NCBI RefSeq assembly: GCF_030127105.1
Contig: NZ_CP126161.1
Location: 930,001-994,000 of the forward strand
Length of the DNA: 64,000 bases
Origin: Haloarcula pelagica
GTDB lineage: Archaea > Halobacteriota > Halobacteria > Halobacteriales > Haloarculaceae
Direction: 5' to 3'
Part shown: one piece after another, positions 34,085 through 43,021 of the stretch
Position numbering within the stretch: position 1 is the stretch's first letter
Layout of the letters: every line of letters begins with the position of its first letter
Made by a program: the position numbers and the translations under genes
The notes under the pieces: model-generated
What the model was told of the DNA's origin: nothing
The model's input: only the letters and a program-made list of their open reading frames with translations
Database searches by the model: none

Positions 34085-34810
34085 ATGGCAAAACAGCCCC
34101 ACCTGCTCGTCGAACCGGGCGATCTGACCGACATCGCGCTCATCCCGGGCGACCCGGGCCGGGTCGACCGCATCGCGAGCCACTGCGAGGACGCGGAGAC
34201 GGTGGCACAGAACCGCGAGTACAAGGTCGTCAACGCGACCTACGAGGGCCGGGAGCTGACGATCTGTTCGACCGGGATCGGCTCCCCGTCGGCGGCCATC
34301 GCCGTCGAGGAACTGGCCGCCGTCGGCGTCGAGACGTTCATCCGCGTCGGCACCACCGGTGCGCTCCAGTCGGACATCGAGATCGGTGACATGGTGGTCG
34401 CGACCGGGGCCGCGAAAGACGAGGGGACCAGCGAGCGCTACGAGGCCGTGACCGTCCCGGCGGTCCCGGACTACGACGTGCTCTCGGCGCTGGTCGACGC
34501 CGCCGAGGCCAACGACGAGGCCGTCCACGTCGGCCCGATCGCCACCGACGACGCCTTCTACGCCGAGACGGACGCGTACGTCAGCGACTGGGAGGACGCC
34601 GGCCTGCTGGCCGTCGAGATGGAGGCGTCGGCGGTGTTCACCCTGGCCCGCCGGAAGGGGCTGGCCGCCGGCGCGATCTGTACCGTCGACGGCAACCTCG
34701 TCGAGGGGACACAGAAAGGCGAGACCGACGCCGACGAACTGCCCGAGAAGGCACGGAACAACGTCGAGCGGGCGATCGAACTCGGCCTGACAGCCGCAGC
34801 GTCGCTGTAG
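34085..34810 (+). CDS. udp: nucleoside phosphorylase (uridine phosphorylase type)
   Basis: The 241-residue phosphorylase of the PNP/UDP family has IPGDPGRVDRI (phosphate), ICSTGIGSPSAAIAVEEL, RVGTTGAL and VEMEASAVFTLA (ribose, catalytic Glu). The pattern fits uridine phosphorylase more than purine phosphorylase, but specificity is not certain. It releases ribose 1-phosphate and a free base, so it can work with deoC in nucleoside breakdown. Confidence 0.9.
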   Translation: MAKQPHLLVEPGDLTDIALIPGDPGRVDRIASHCEDAETVAQNREYKVVNATYEGRELTICSTGIGSPSAAIAVEELAAVGVETFIRVGTTGALQSDIEIGDMVVATGAAKDEGTSERYEAVTVPAVPDYDVLSALVDAAEANDEAVHVGPIATDDAFYAETDAYVSDWEDAGLLAVEMEASAVFTLARRKGLAAGAICTVDGNLVEGTQKGETDADELPEKARNNVERAIELGLTAAASL

Positions 34811-34860
34811 TCGCCGTCGGGGAGTGAAGGGCCTATGTACGCCCGGGGCCGACGACCGGT

Positions 34861-36480
34861 ATGGACGAGTTCGCGGCGGAGACGAAAGTCGAGTGGCGCG
34901 AGTGGGGCGCCGAGGCCTTCGAGGCGGCCGCCGACAGCGGCCGGCCGGTCCTGCTTGCCCTGACCGTGCCCTGGAGCGAGGAGTGTCGGGCCATGGACCA
35001 CGGGACCTACGGCGAGCCCCGTATCGCGGCCAACATCAACGACGGGTTCGTCCCCGTCCGGGTCGACGCCGACCGTAACCCCCGCGTCCGGGAGCGGTAC
35101 ACCATGGGCGGGTTCCCGTCGACCGTGGTTCTCACCCCCGACGGCGAGGTCATCACCGGCGCGACGTATCTCGGCCCGGACGGCTTCCGGGGCATCCTCG
35201 ATAGCGTCCGCGAGGCCTGGGACTCCCGAGGGGTCGAGGCGGGCTCGATCCCCAGACAGCTTCAGGACGAGGCCCCGCCGGCGGGCGAGTTGCGCCCCCG
35301 GATCGAGGAGCACATGGTCGAACAGTTGCTGGGCGCCTACGACGACGAGTTCGGCGGCTGGGGCACCGACGTGAAGTTCCCGCTCGCCCGGACCGTCGAG
35401 TTCGCGCTGGTCCGGGCCCGCGACCAGGCGACCCGGACGCTCGAAGCGATCCACACCCACCTGTTCGACACCTACGACGGCGGCTTCTTCCGGTACGCGA
35501 CCGACCGGAGCTGGGCGAGCCCCCGTCGGGAGAAACTGCTCGACGAGAACGCCGCGCTGGTCCGGGCGTTCGCCCACGGCTACCGGTACACCGGGACCGA
35601 GACCTACCGCGACGCCGCCCAGCGGACCGCCGAGTATCTCACGACGACGCTGTGGGCCGACGACGCCGACGCCTTCGCCGGCAGCCAGGCCGGCGTCGAC
35701 GACTACTACCGGCTCGAACCCAGCGAGCGCGAGGAGGCCGACCCGCCGTACGTCGACGGGACGGTGTTCGCCGACCGGAACGGCCTGGCGGTCGACGGCC
35801 TGCTGTGGCTCGCGGCCTACACCGACGACGAGCGCGCCCGGCGGTACGCCGAGCGGGCCAGGGACAGCGTCTGCGAGCAGTTGGTCGAGGACGGCGCGGT
35901 CGCCCACTACGACGGGGCCGACAGCGAGCGCGGCCTCCTCGGGGACCAGGCCGGCCTGCTCCAGGGGCTGACGACCAGTTGGCAGGTGACCGGCGAGGCC
36001 GGGCCGGCCCAGGCGGTCGCCGACTGGACTATCGAGCACCGCCAGGAGGACAACGGCGCGTTCCGGGACGGCCCCGACAGCGGCGCCGGCCTCTGCGGGC
36101 GCTCGTTGCACCCCCTCGACACGACGGTCGAACTGGCCGACGCCCTGGTCGACCTCGCCGCGCTGACCGGCGACGACCGGTACCGACAGGCCGCGACCGA
36201 GGCGGTCGAGGCGTTCGCCGGGGCCGCGGAACGGATGGGCGTCGAGGTGGCCGGCTACGCCGCCGTGGCGGCCCGGCTCCGCGACCCCCAGGCAGTCGTC
36301 GTCGGGACCGAGGCGGGAACCGACCTCCACCGCGCGGCGCTGCGACTGGCCGACCACGAGACGACGGTCGTCCCGGACCCCGAGGGCGACGGCGTCGCGC
36401 GACGCCGGGAAGCCGGGACCGTCACGGCCGAGGCCGAGACGCCGGCCGCACTGGAGACGGCACTGACCGGCGGGGAGTAG
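34861..36480 (+). CDS. DUF255 thioredoxin-like / N-acylglucosamine-2-epimerase-like protein
   Basis: The 539-residue protein belongs to the YyaL/spermatogenesis-associated protein 20 family: an N-terminal thioredoxin-like domain (residues 1-115: KVEWREWGAEAFEAA, RVRERYTMGGFPSTVVL) and an (alpha/alpha)-barrel resembling sugar epimerases. The usual CHWCH active-site motif is WSEECR here, keeping only the second Cys, so classical disulfide redox activity is unlikely. The helix-barrel part lacks an assigned substrate. It starts 50 nt after udp and may be co-transcribed. Confidence 0.85.
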   Translation: MDEFAAETKVEWREWGAEAFEAAADSGRPVLLALTVPWSEECRAMDHGTYGEPRIAANINDGFVPVRVDADRNPRVRERYTMGGFPSTVVLTPDGEVITGATYLGPDGFRGILDSVREAWDSRGVEAGSIPRQLQDEAPPAGELRPRIEEHMVEQLLGAYDDEFGGWGTDVKFPLARTVEFALVRARDQATRTLEAIHTHLFDTYDGGFFRYATDRSWASPRREKLLDENAALVRAFAHGYRYTGTETYRDAAQRTAEYLTTTLWADDADAFAGSQAGVDDYYRLEPSEREEADPPYVDGTVFADRNGLAVDGLLWLAAYTDDERARRYAERARDSVCEQLVEDGAVAHYDGADSERGLLGDQAGLLQGLTTSWQVTGEAGPAQAVADWTIEHRQEDNGAFRDGPDSGAGLCGRSLHPLDTTVELADALVDLAALTGDDRYRQAATEAVEAFAGAAERMGVEVAGYAAVAARLRDPQAVVVGTEAGTDLHRAALRLADHETTVVPDPEGDGVARRREAGTVTAEAETPAALETALTGGE

Positions 36481-36541
36481 CGGCGCGGAGAAACGGTAAA
36501 CACACAGCTAGTTTTTTGGGACGGCCAGTTCATATGCGGAT

Positions 36542-37348
36542 ATGGCGAGCCTACGCGACCTCGGTCTCTCTGAATACGAGGCACGGGCCTACAGATCGCT
36601 GCTGGAGACTGGCCCGACCACGGCCAAGGAGTTGTCCCGTGCCAGTGACGTGCCGATGGGGCGGATCTACGACGTACTCAACAGTCTGGTGACCTACAAC
36701 CTCGTCCGGAGCCAGACGGCGAGTCGGCCGAAGAAGTACGTCGCCGTCGAACCGGAGACGGCGCTCGATCGGCTGCTGGAGGACAAGAAACGGGAACTCG
36801 AAGAGAAGTCCCAGCAGTACGAGAGCATCGTCGACGACCTCGCAGAGCAGTTAGAGAGCGCCGACCCGGTCGAGGAGCCGTTCTGGACGGCCGCGGTCGG
36901 GCCCGAGGACTCGCTCGACCTCCTGTTGGAGCGACTGGCTGCCGCCGACCACCGGATCGTCATGGTCGGCTCCTCGCCGGCCCGGCAGGTCGACATCCGG
37001 GCCGGGACCGAACGGATCGTCGACGAGCTAGAGGCGGCCCTGGAGCGTGGCGTCGACGTGTCGCTACTGGTCCGGCCGGACCTCTTCGAGAACCTCCCCG
37101 AGTCGGCCAACCAGGAGTACTACGACCGGCTTGCGCCGTACGACAACTACACCGCCCGCGCCAGTTCGAACATCACGACGACGTTCGAACTCATCGACGA
37201 TATCGAGGTGTGCATCGAGGTTCCCCACCCCCTCGGACTGGAGGAGACCTTCGGCGTCATCGATCTCAAAGACCCCGACTTCACCGAGGACATCAGCGAG
37301 GCGTTCGTCGACCACTGGGAGTCGGCGACGCCGATTCGGCCGCCCTGA
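36542..37348 (+). CDS. TrmB-family transcription regulator
   Basis: The 268-residue protein has an N-terminal winged helix (LRDLGLSEYEARAYRSLLET, AKELSRASDVPMGRIYDVLN, LVTYNLVRSQ), a coiled linker (LLEDKKRELEEKSQQYESIV) and a C-terminal sugar-binding/PLD-like domain (MVGSSPARQVDIRAGTERIV). TrmB regulators repress sugar and metabolic genes. It lies upstream of two beta-propeller lipoproteins, but no transporter is next to it. Confidence 0.9.
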   Translation: MASLRDLGLSEYEARAYRSLLETGPTTAKELSRASDVPMGRIYDVLNSLVTYNLVRSQTASRPKKYVAVEPETALDRLLEDKKRELEEKSQQYESIVDDLAEQLESADPVEEPFWTAAVGPEDSLDLLLERLAAADHRIVMVGSSPARQVDIRAGTERIVDELEAALERGVDVSLLVRPDLFENLPESANQEYYDRLAPYDNYTARASSNITTTFELIDDIEVCIEVPHPLGLEETFGVIDLKDPDFTEDISEAFVDHWESATPIRPP

Positions 37349-37419
37349 GCGAGTCGACCGGTCCGGCGGCGGGCGTCGCACCCCGACATAATTTGTGTCC
37401 CGTCGCCGACGAGCCGTGT

Positions 37420-38607
37420 ATGGACGGCACGCGGACGGACCGTCGGACGTTCCTCCGAGCGGCAGCAGGCGTCGTCGGCCTGGGATCGACCGGTGGCTGT
37501 CTGACCCTGCAGGAACCCGACGACGGGCCGAGCACGGCTGTCTCGACACCGACACGGCAGACGGACGCACAAACCACGTCGCCGCCGGCCACGGCCACAG
37601 TCTCCGCGGACGTTCCGGGGCCGGCCCGGTGGGTCCGCCGGACGCGCGCACCGGTCCGACAGCGGCCGGTCGCCGCGAACGGCCTGGTCCTCGTCGGCAG
37701 CACCGACCGGCACCTGTACGCGTTCGACGCTGCGGACGGTTCCCGGGAGTGGGTCGTCGAGTTCGAGACCGAACCGCTGTTCACCGTCGCCGGGGACACC
37801 GCTGTCGTGCTGGGCGACTTTCGTGTCTACGCGATCGACGTGACGACGGGGGCGATACGGTGGGAGAAGGCCTCGACGGCCACCAGCTATCGGCCCCTCG
37901 CCGTCGACGACACCGTCTTCCTGGGCGCCCGGTCGCGGATCGGGGTCCGCGTCGTCGCCCGGTCGCTGTCCTCGGGAGACGTACAGTGGCTCTTCACCGA
38001 GCGCGACACCGACGAGCGGACCTTCGTCGTCGCGCAACCGGCCTACGAGGACGGCCTCGTCTGTGTCGTCGCGGGGAAGGGCGGACAGCGCCCTAGCACA
38101 CACAGCGCGGCGTACGGAATCGACGCCGAGACAGGCGAGAAGCGCTGGCAGACCGCCGTCAACGCGAACGTCGGCGAGTTGAACGTCGCTTCGGCCGACG
38201 GGTACGCTGTCAGCGGCGGGCACGACGGGACCCTCCACGCGTTCGACACCGAGACCGGCGACCACGCGTGGCAACGCGACGATCTGGACGCGTACTTCGT
38301 CACCGCGATCGGAGAGAGGATCTACACCGGGGGCGATCGGTTTCGCGCGATCGATCCGGCGACCGGTCGGACGGAGTGGGCGTTCAGCGGTCACGAGACG
38401 GACTCGTTTGCCGCCCCGGCCGTCCACGACGGCGCTTTCCTCGTTCCGTCGGACGGACGGCTGTACGAACTGGGCGCGGACGGGCAGCGCCGCGGCGCGG
38501 TCGAGATGATCGACGAGGTGTCGACCGGCGCCGCCGCCGACAGCGCTGGCGTCTACGTCGGTGCCGAGGACGCGAGCGTCTACGCGTACCGACACCCCGA
38601 TACGTGA
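37420..38607 (+). CDS. secreted PQQ-type beta-propeller lipoprotein
   Basis: The 395-residue protein has a Tat lipoprotein signal (DRRTFLRAAAGVVGLGSTGGC, lipobox Cys27), a low-complexity Thr/Pro linker (about 28-66) and a propeller of repeated blades of the form LYAFDAADGSREWVVEF / TTGAIRW / AETGEKRW / ETGDHAW. This is the PQQ-like/BamB-like WD repeat pattern, here without an obvious catalytic site. It probably acts as an extracellular binding or assembly protein. It is convergent with a second such lipoprotein 13 bp away. Confidence 0.88.
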   Translation: MDGTRTDRRTFLRAAAGVVGLGSTGGCLTLQEPDDGPSTAVSTPTRQTDAQTTSPPATATVSADVPGPARWVRRTRAPVRQRPVAANGLVLVGSTDRHLYAFDAADGSREWVVEFETEPLFTVAGDTAVVLGDFRVYAIDVTTGAIRWEKASTATSYRPLAVDDTVFLGARSRIGVRVVARSLSSGDVQWLFTERDTDERTFVVAQPAYEDGLVCVVAGKGGQRPSTHSAAYGIDAETGEKRWQTAVNANVGELNVASADGYAVSGGHDGTLHAFDTETGDHAWQRDDLDAYFVTAIGERIYTGGDRFRAIDPATGRTEWAFSGHETDSFAAPAVHDGAFLVPSDGRLYELGADGQRRGAVEMIDEVSTGAAADSAGVYVGAEDASVYAYRHPDT

Positions 38608-38620
38608 TCCGCCCGCGCCG

Positions 38621-39844
38621 TCAGGTCTCGACGCGGTACGCTCGCACGCCATCCGCGCCCAACACGACGACCTGCCGGTCGAGGGCGAAGACGAGGTCGG
38701 CCGACAGCGGCAGGTCCCGTTCGACGTGGACCGTCCCGGTCACGGCGTCGATCCCGAGCAGCGTCCGGCCCCGCGCCGTCCAGACGACGCCGCGCGCTGC
38801 CGAGACGGGCGAGAGCCGGTCGTCGCGCTGGACGCGCCAGCGACGGTCCCCAGTGGTGCGGTCGAGTCCGTAGACGGCGTTGTCACTCGCGGTGAACGCC
38901 AGGGTCTCACCCCAGGCAGTAACGGAGCGAAGGTCGCCGAACGGTTCGTACCGCCAGCGGACCTCGTTGGCCACCGGGTCGTAGGCGACGATCGGGTCGG
39001 CCGTCCGTGGTTCCGGGAGGTACACCGTCCCCTCGTGGACGAACAGGAGCCGCCCGTGTGGGAACCACCCGGTACTGACTCCCGGAACGGAGGACGGTTG
39101 CTGTCCGGGCGGGAGCGGTCGGCCGTCGATCGCCGTGTAGCCCCGGAAACTGTCGCTGAAGCCGAGATAGAACCGGCCGTCGACGACCGGCGAGATCGAG
39201 TTTGGCCGATCGATCCCGTCGACACGCCACTGTCGCTCGCCACTCGCCAGCGATACCGCGTCGACCACCCCGGACCGATCGCTGTCGAACCGGACGGGAA
39301 GCAGTACCGTTCCGGCGTCCGGGCCGGCGACCGGGAGTACCAACAGGTCCCCGTCTGTCTCGTAGCGCCACCGCTCGCTCCCGTCCGAGAGCGCGAGCGC
39401 GTGGAGCGTCCCCGCCGTCGTCCCCACGAGCACCGTCGATCCGACGACCCGCGGCGGGAGCGTGACACCGGCGTCGAGAGTCGTTCGCCACTGCTCGCTC
39501 CCGTCCCCGAGCGACCGCGCGACGTAGGTCTGCCTGCCGGGTCGCTGCGTGAGGACCGTCTCGGCCGCCACCAGGCCGGCCTGGGAGAACTCCAGTTCCG
39601 GCTCCGTCTCCCACACGACCGAGAGCGAGGAAGGATCGAGCCCCCCGTCGGCGGGCGACGTGGACGTGCGCTGTGTCGCCCCACCGGCGTCGGCCGTCGG
39701 TCGGTCGTCGGGTGTCACGTCCCCGTCAGACGGCGACTGGCCGGTCTCAGTCGTGGCTCGGAGACACCCGGAAGTCAGGGCGGTTCCGAGCGTCGTCAGC
39801 AGGCGGCGGCGGTTCGGTCCGGACACGACTCCTCGTCGGTTCAA
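38621..39844 (-). CDS. secreted PQQ-type beta-propeller lipoprotein, second copy
   Basis: The 407-residue protein has a Tat lipoprotein signal (NRRRLLTTLGTALTSGC, lipobox Cys27), a disordered Asp/Thr-rich linker and propeller blades such as ARSLGDGSEQWRTTL, ALSDGSERWRYETD, DAVSLASGERQW and LDRTTGDRRWRV. It is a paralogue of its convergent neighbour but only moderately similar in sequence. Both lack dehydrogenase active-site motifs. A role in cell-surface protein assembly or sensing is inferred. Confidence 0.88.
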   Translation of the reverse strand: MNRRGVVSGPNRRRLLTTLGTALTSGCLRATTETGQSPSDGDVTPDDRPTADAGGATQRTSTSPADGGLDPSSLSVVWETEPELEFSQAGLVAAETVLTQRPGRQTYVARSLGDGSEQWRTTLDAGVTLPPRVVGSTVLVGTTAGTLHALALSDGSERWRYETDGDLLVLPVAGPDAGTVLLPVRFDSDRSGVVDAVSLASGERQWRVDGIDRPNSISPVVDGRFYLGFSDSFRGYTAIDGRPLPPGQQPSSVPGVSTGWFPHGRLLFVHEGTVYLPEPRTADPIVAYDPVANEVRWRYEPFGDLRSVTAWGETLAFTASDNAVYGLDRTTGDRRWRVQRDDRLSPVSAARGVVWTARGRTLLGIDAVTGTVHVERDLPLSADLVFALDRQVVVLGADGVRAYRVET

Positions 39845-39918
39845 CGGTTACGCGCAGTGGGTCATAACGGTACTGCCACGCCGGACGACTCAACTGGATC
39901 GAGTCCCAACGGGACGCC

Positions 39919-40062
39919 GTGACACACGACACACCGAACGGCGCGCCGGACCGGCGTGTGTGGTGCCGGAACTGCCGGCTCAGCGTCGTCCCGGAGACGC
40001 CGGACGGAGAACCGACGTGTCCGGCCTGTGGTGGCACACTGGACGCTCTGAGCACCGAGTGA
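39919..40062 (+). CDS. 47-residue zinc-ribbon microprotein (short ORF)
   Basis: From GTG at 39919 this encodes VTHDTPNGAPDRR, then CRNC, a 16-residue loop, and CPAC before GGTLDALSTE and a TGA stop. The two CxxC knuckles form a rubredoxin-like zinc ribbon of a type common in small haloarchaeal proteins. Composition is acidic and protein-like, and frame and spacing fit a real gene between the lipoprotein start and mptA. No function can be given. Start uncertainty is small because a longer N-terminus would be non-coding-like. Confidence 0.6.
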   Translation: MTHDTPNGAPDRRVWCRNCRLSVVPETPDGEPTCPACGGTLDALSTE

Positions 40063-40085
40063 ACGACTGTCCCGGCCGACTGCCC

Positions 40086-41033
40086 TCAGTCGTCCGCCGC
40101 GGCAGCGTCGGCCGTGATCTCGCCGCGGAGGGCGCCCAGTTTCGCCACCCGCTCGGCGTGGGCGTTGTGCTGGTGGATCGACTCGTCGTTGGACTGTTTC
40201 ATCGTGACGACGGCCTCGTCGTCCAGATCGGGGAACCGCTCGACGACGCCCTCAGCGAGCGCCCGAACGCAGTCCTCGACGAACTTGGCGTCCTTGTGTG
40301 CCTCGTAGGTCATGTGGTCCTCGTCAGGCCGTTTCGCGAGGTTGTAGATCCGCGCGCTCATCGAGTCCCGAGCGACCTCGATGAGTTCGTTGAGATCGAC
40401 CTCGGGCGCGCCGTCGCTCTCGACGGTCAGCGTGGCGTGACCGCGCTGTGAGTGGCCCGCCTGGGGCATCGCTTCGAGGAACTCGTCGATGACCTCGTCC
40501 TCGACGTTCATCCCGCGCAGCGTCTGGCGGGCGCGGGCCGCGGACATCCCCTGTGAACAGGGACAGACCGTCATGCCGGTGACGCGGGCACCGATCTCCT
40601 CGCTGGTCCCGTCCTCGGTCGCGGTGGCCGAGGCGATGATGTCGGCCGTCGACTGGGTCGCCACGTCCGACTGTGGCGTCCGCTCGTGGGTGACGTACTC
40701 CGCTTCCATGCGGACCTCCGCTTTGGTCGTGTAGTCGTGTTTCTGCAGGAGGAGTTCCGCGGCGTCGCCACAGACATCCTCCACGCGGTAGGCTTCCTCG
40801 GAGACGGCCGTCTCCAGCGTCTCGTCGATGACCTCCATGTTGCGGGACATGTCGGCCCCCTTTCGCCAGGACGGGAGGTCGACGAACACCTCGAACTCCG
40901 CCATCAGGACGATCGGATCGCGGTCGCGTCGCCCCAGCTTGACAAGCTTCTCGACACCTGTCACACCGACGCGGTTGAGGCCGACGGTGACATCCGGACT
41001 CGACGCCTGTACGTCCGGGAGTTGCTGACTCAT
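40086..41033 (-). CDS. mptA: GTP cyclohydrolase IV (MptA)
   Basis: The 315-residue enzyme of the FolE2/COG1469 family opens GTP for methanopterin-type or tetrahydrofolate pterin synthesis. The hallmark is [20 protein letters not shown] (metal/active-site cysteine region). The core also includes [20 protein letters not shown] and the end region [20 protein letters not shown]. In haloarchaea it supplies the pterin for tetrahydrofolate and molybdopterin-related cofactors. It is transcribed alone. Confidence 0.94.
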   Translation of the reverse strand: MSQQLPDVQASSPDVTVGLNRVGVTGVEKLVKLGRRDRDPIVLMAEFEVFVDLPSWRKGADMSRNMEVIDETLETAVSEEAYRVEDVCGDAAELLLQKHDYTTKAEVRMEAEYVTHERTPQSDVATQSTADIIASATATEDGTSEEIGARVTGMTVCPCSQGMSAARARQTLRGMNVEDEVIDEFLEAMPQAGHSQRGHATLTVESDGAPEVDLNELIEVARDSMSARIYNLAKRPDEDHMTYEAHKDAKFVEDCVRALAEGVVERFPDLDDEAVVTMKQSNDESIHQHNAHAERVAKLGALRGEITADAAAADD

Positions 41034-41120
41034 TGACCGTCCTAGGGAAGAGACACCGTTAGTGCTTTCGGAAGGGTAGCCCGGGAGAACCGACAGGAAA
41101 CCGGGGCGTGCGGGACGGTC

Positions 41121-41714
41121 TCACTCGTTGTCGAGCCACTCGCGGTCGGACCCGATATCGGCGAACATCTTCTGGAAGTCCCGGTTGTCAAGCGACGAGG
41201 TGAGGTCGTCGAGTTCGTCCCGTTTCTCGGTCATGTCCGACTCCAGTGCCTCGAACTCCTCGCTGGTTTCGAGTTCCTCGACGGGCTTGCTCGACCGCAG
41301 AGCGGCGTACTTGGCCGTCAACGAGTAGTACTCCCGGAGTTGGTCCTCGTAGTCGACACACTTGTAGAGGCGTTCGATGGTCTCAAACAGCGCCTCGGGG
41401 GACACCGGCTTGACGATGTAGTCGTCGAAGGGCATCTCGATGATGTCCAGGTCGGGGTCGACCGCCGTCACCATGGCGACCCGTGCCTCGATCCCGCGGT
41501 CACGGACCTCTTCGAGCACCTCGTCGCCGGAGATGTCCGGCATCCGACGGTCGAGCAGGACGACATCGATCGCCGCGGACAGTTTCTCCAGTGCCTCGGC
41601 ACCGCTGTAGGCGACCTCGACCTCGTATCGCTGGTCGACAGTCTCGGCGTACGCATCGGCGACGGCCGACTCGTCGTCGACGACCAACACCGTCAGCTTC
41701 CCCTGGTGTGTCAT
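41121..41714 (-). CDS. HalX-type response regulator
   Basis: The 197-residue protein has a receiver domain (acidic pocket Asp13/Asp14, phospho-acceptor Asp55 in LLDRRMPD, conserved Lys102 in IVKP) followed by a HalX helical output domain (about residues 125-197: EDQLREYYSLTAKYAALRSS, EEFEALESDMTEKRDELDDL). HalX regulators are typical of haloarchaea. No sensor kinase is adjacent; the 7TM kinase at 21-23 kb is distant. Confidence 0.9.
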   Translation of the reverse strand: MTHQGKLTVLVVDDESAVADAYAETVDQRYEVEVAYSGAEALEKLSAAIDVVLLDRRMPDISGDEVLEEVRDRGIEARVAMVTAVDPDLDIIEMPFDDYIVKPVSPEALFETIERLYKCVDYEDQLREYYSLTAKYAALRSSKPVEELETSEEFEALESDMTEKRDELDDLTSSLDNRDFQKMFADIGSDREWLDNE

Positions 41715-41817
41715 CTGGTACCAGTATAAGTACCCCCACGACGGACAAAAACGTTCCGGCGTCCACGACGGCGAAGCAAACCCCCGGTCCGGCCGCCGTC
41801 GCCGATTCGTCGCTGGA

Positions 41818-42912
41818 CTACTCTCCGACGATGTCGTCGTACCGTGCCCCGGTCTGTTTCAGCGTCGCCGTCGAGTACAGGCGGTCGTGGTCGTACGGCA
41901 GGTGGTCGGTCGCCAGGTCGTCGATCTTCGCGTCGACGGCCTCGCTCTCCCGCCCGTGGATCATCGTAAACAGGTTGTACGGCCAGTTCTGGTCGGGCCG
42001 CCGTGGCCGGTGGTAACAGAGCGTCACGTAGGGCAGTTCGCCGACGGCCTGGCCGCGCCGGTCCAGGTCGTCGTCTGGCACGTCCCAGACGACCATGCAG
42101 TTGCTGTCGAAGCCGGTGACGATGTGGTTGACCACGCAGCCGATCCGCTTGATACAGTTGTCGGCGCGCAGAGCCTCGATAGCCGAGAGAACGTCCGCGA
42201 CATCGGCGTCGACGGCCGCCGCGACATCCCGATACGGGGTCGCCGTCAGCGGAACCCCCTCCTGGATCTCAAGGAGCAATCGCCGGTCGAGCGCCGAGAG
42301 GTCCGCGGCGGCGTCCTCGCTGATCCGGGTCGCGCTGGCGTCGGTCTCCTCCAGGCCCTCTCCGGCTCGCGGGTCCCCCGCTCGCCCGTCCGGGGACCCG
42401 CTCTCCGGGCGCGTCTCCCTCGCGAATCGGTCCCCGTTGACGACCGGGAACTCCAAGTCGATGTAGTAGTCCGTCAGCATCGGGAGCACGAGCACGTCAC
42501 AGCCGGTCCGGGCTTCGATGTCGGCGATGATCTCGTCGCGTTTCGCTCGCGAGCCGGCCGTGACGACGAACCACATGTTCCACTCGTGGTCGCGGGCGTA
42601 GTTGTGGTTGACCTGCCGGTAGCCGTTGATCACCTCGGCGACCTCGTCGAAGCGGTCCTCCGATACGCTGACGGCGGCGAGTGTCGACGAGCCGATCACC
42701 GGTGGGTTGAGGACGGGGCCGAACCGCCGGAAGACTCCCTCCTCGCGGAGCCGTTCGACGCGGGCGAGCGCGTCGGCGGGGTCGACGCCGAGTGCCTGGC
42801 CGACCGCCTCGAAAGGCCGTTCTTCGATCGGGAAGTCGCTCTGGAACCCGTCGATGAGAGCGGCGTCCACGTCGTCGATGCGCTCGCGCCAGTCACCCGA
42901 CTGGAGGCTCAT
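41818..42912 (-). CDS. ahbAB: fused siroheme decarboxylase (AhbA-AhbB) with palindromic linker insert
   Basis: Siroheme decarboxylase converts siroheme to 12,18-didecarboxysiroheme in the archaeal alternative heme pathway; the subunits are Lrp/AsnC-like. This 364-residue protein carries two such modules. Residues 1-158 (ERPFEAVGQALGVDP, FRRFGPVLNPPVIGSSTLAA, NHNYARDHEWNMWFVVT) and 200-364 (IEALRADNCIKRIGCVVN, LCYHRPRRPDQNWPYNLFTM) correspond to the two subunits. The linker holds a DGRAGDPRAGEG segment encoded by DNA related to the trpB insert. It could be misread as a Lrp regulator, but the paired conserved histidines argue for the enzyme. Confidence 0.85.
   Translation of the reverse strand: MSLQSGDWRERIDDVDAALIDGFQSDFPIEERPFEAVGQALGVDPADALARVERLREEGVFRRFGPVLNPPVIGSSTLAAVSVSEDRFDEVAEVINGYRQVNHNYARDHEWNMWFVVTAGSRAKRDEIIADIEARTGCDVLVLPMLTDYYIDLEFPVVNGDRFARETRPESGSPDGRAGDPRAGEGLEETDASATRISEDAAADLSALDRRLLLEIQEGVPLTATPYRDVAAAVDADVADVLSAIEALRADNCIKRIGCVVNHIVTGFDSNCMVVWDVPDDDLDRRGQAVGELPYVTLCYHRPRRPDQNWPYNLFTMIHGRESEAVDAKIDDLATDHLPYDHDRLYSTATLKQTGARYDDIVGE
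42366..42420. repeat. coding palindromic insert, copy 2 (in ahbAB linker)
   Basis: The first 30 bp (42366-42395) share 26 of 30 positions with 3343-3372. A perfect 10-bp inverted repeat (GCGGGTCCCC at 42369-42378 with GGGGACCCGC at 42392-42401) lies in it, and the peptide DGRAGDPR is encoded in the same frame as the trpB copy's DGRAAEPR. Confidence 0.55.
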
Positions 42913-43021
42913 TGGCTGTCGTTAGGAGTCGAGGGGTGTATCCCTTTCGTCCGGCCCGAGCGTTCCCAGCGGATGGGAACGAAACGCAGGGGCTTTTGAA
43001 CTCGCGCCCGAACGGGTTCCC

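Noticed and set aside
34558-36357. 599-residue minus-strand frame opposite the DUF255 gene
   Set aside because: It has no domain and low-complexity Val/Gly/Arg content, and is fully overlapped by the conserved DUF255 gene.
41818-42912. Two-domain Lrp/AsnC transcription regulator
   Set aside because: The domain order and conserved His/Arg segments fit the siroheme decarboxylase subunits AhbA and AhbB, which are diverged Lrp-fold enzymes.
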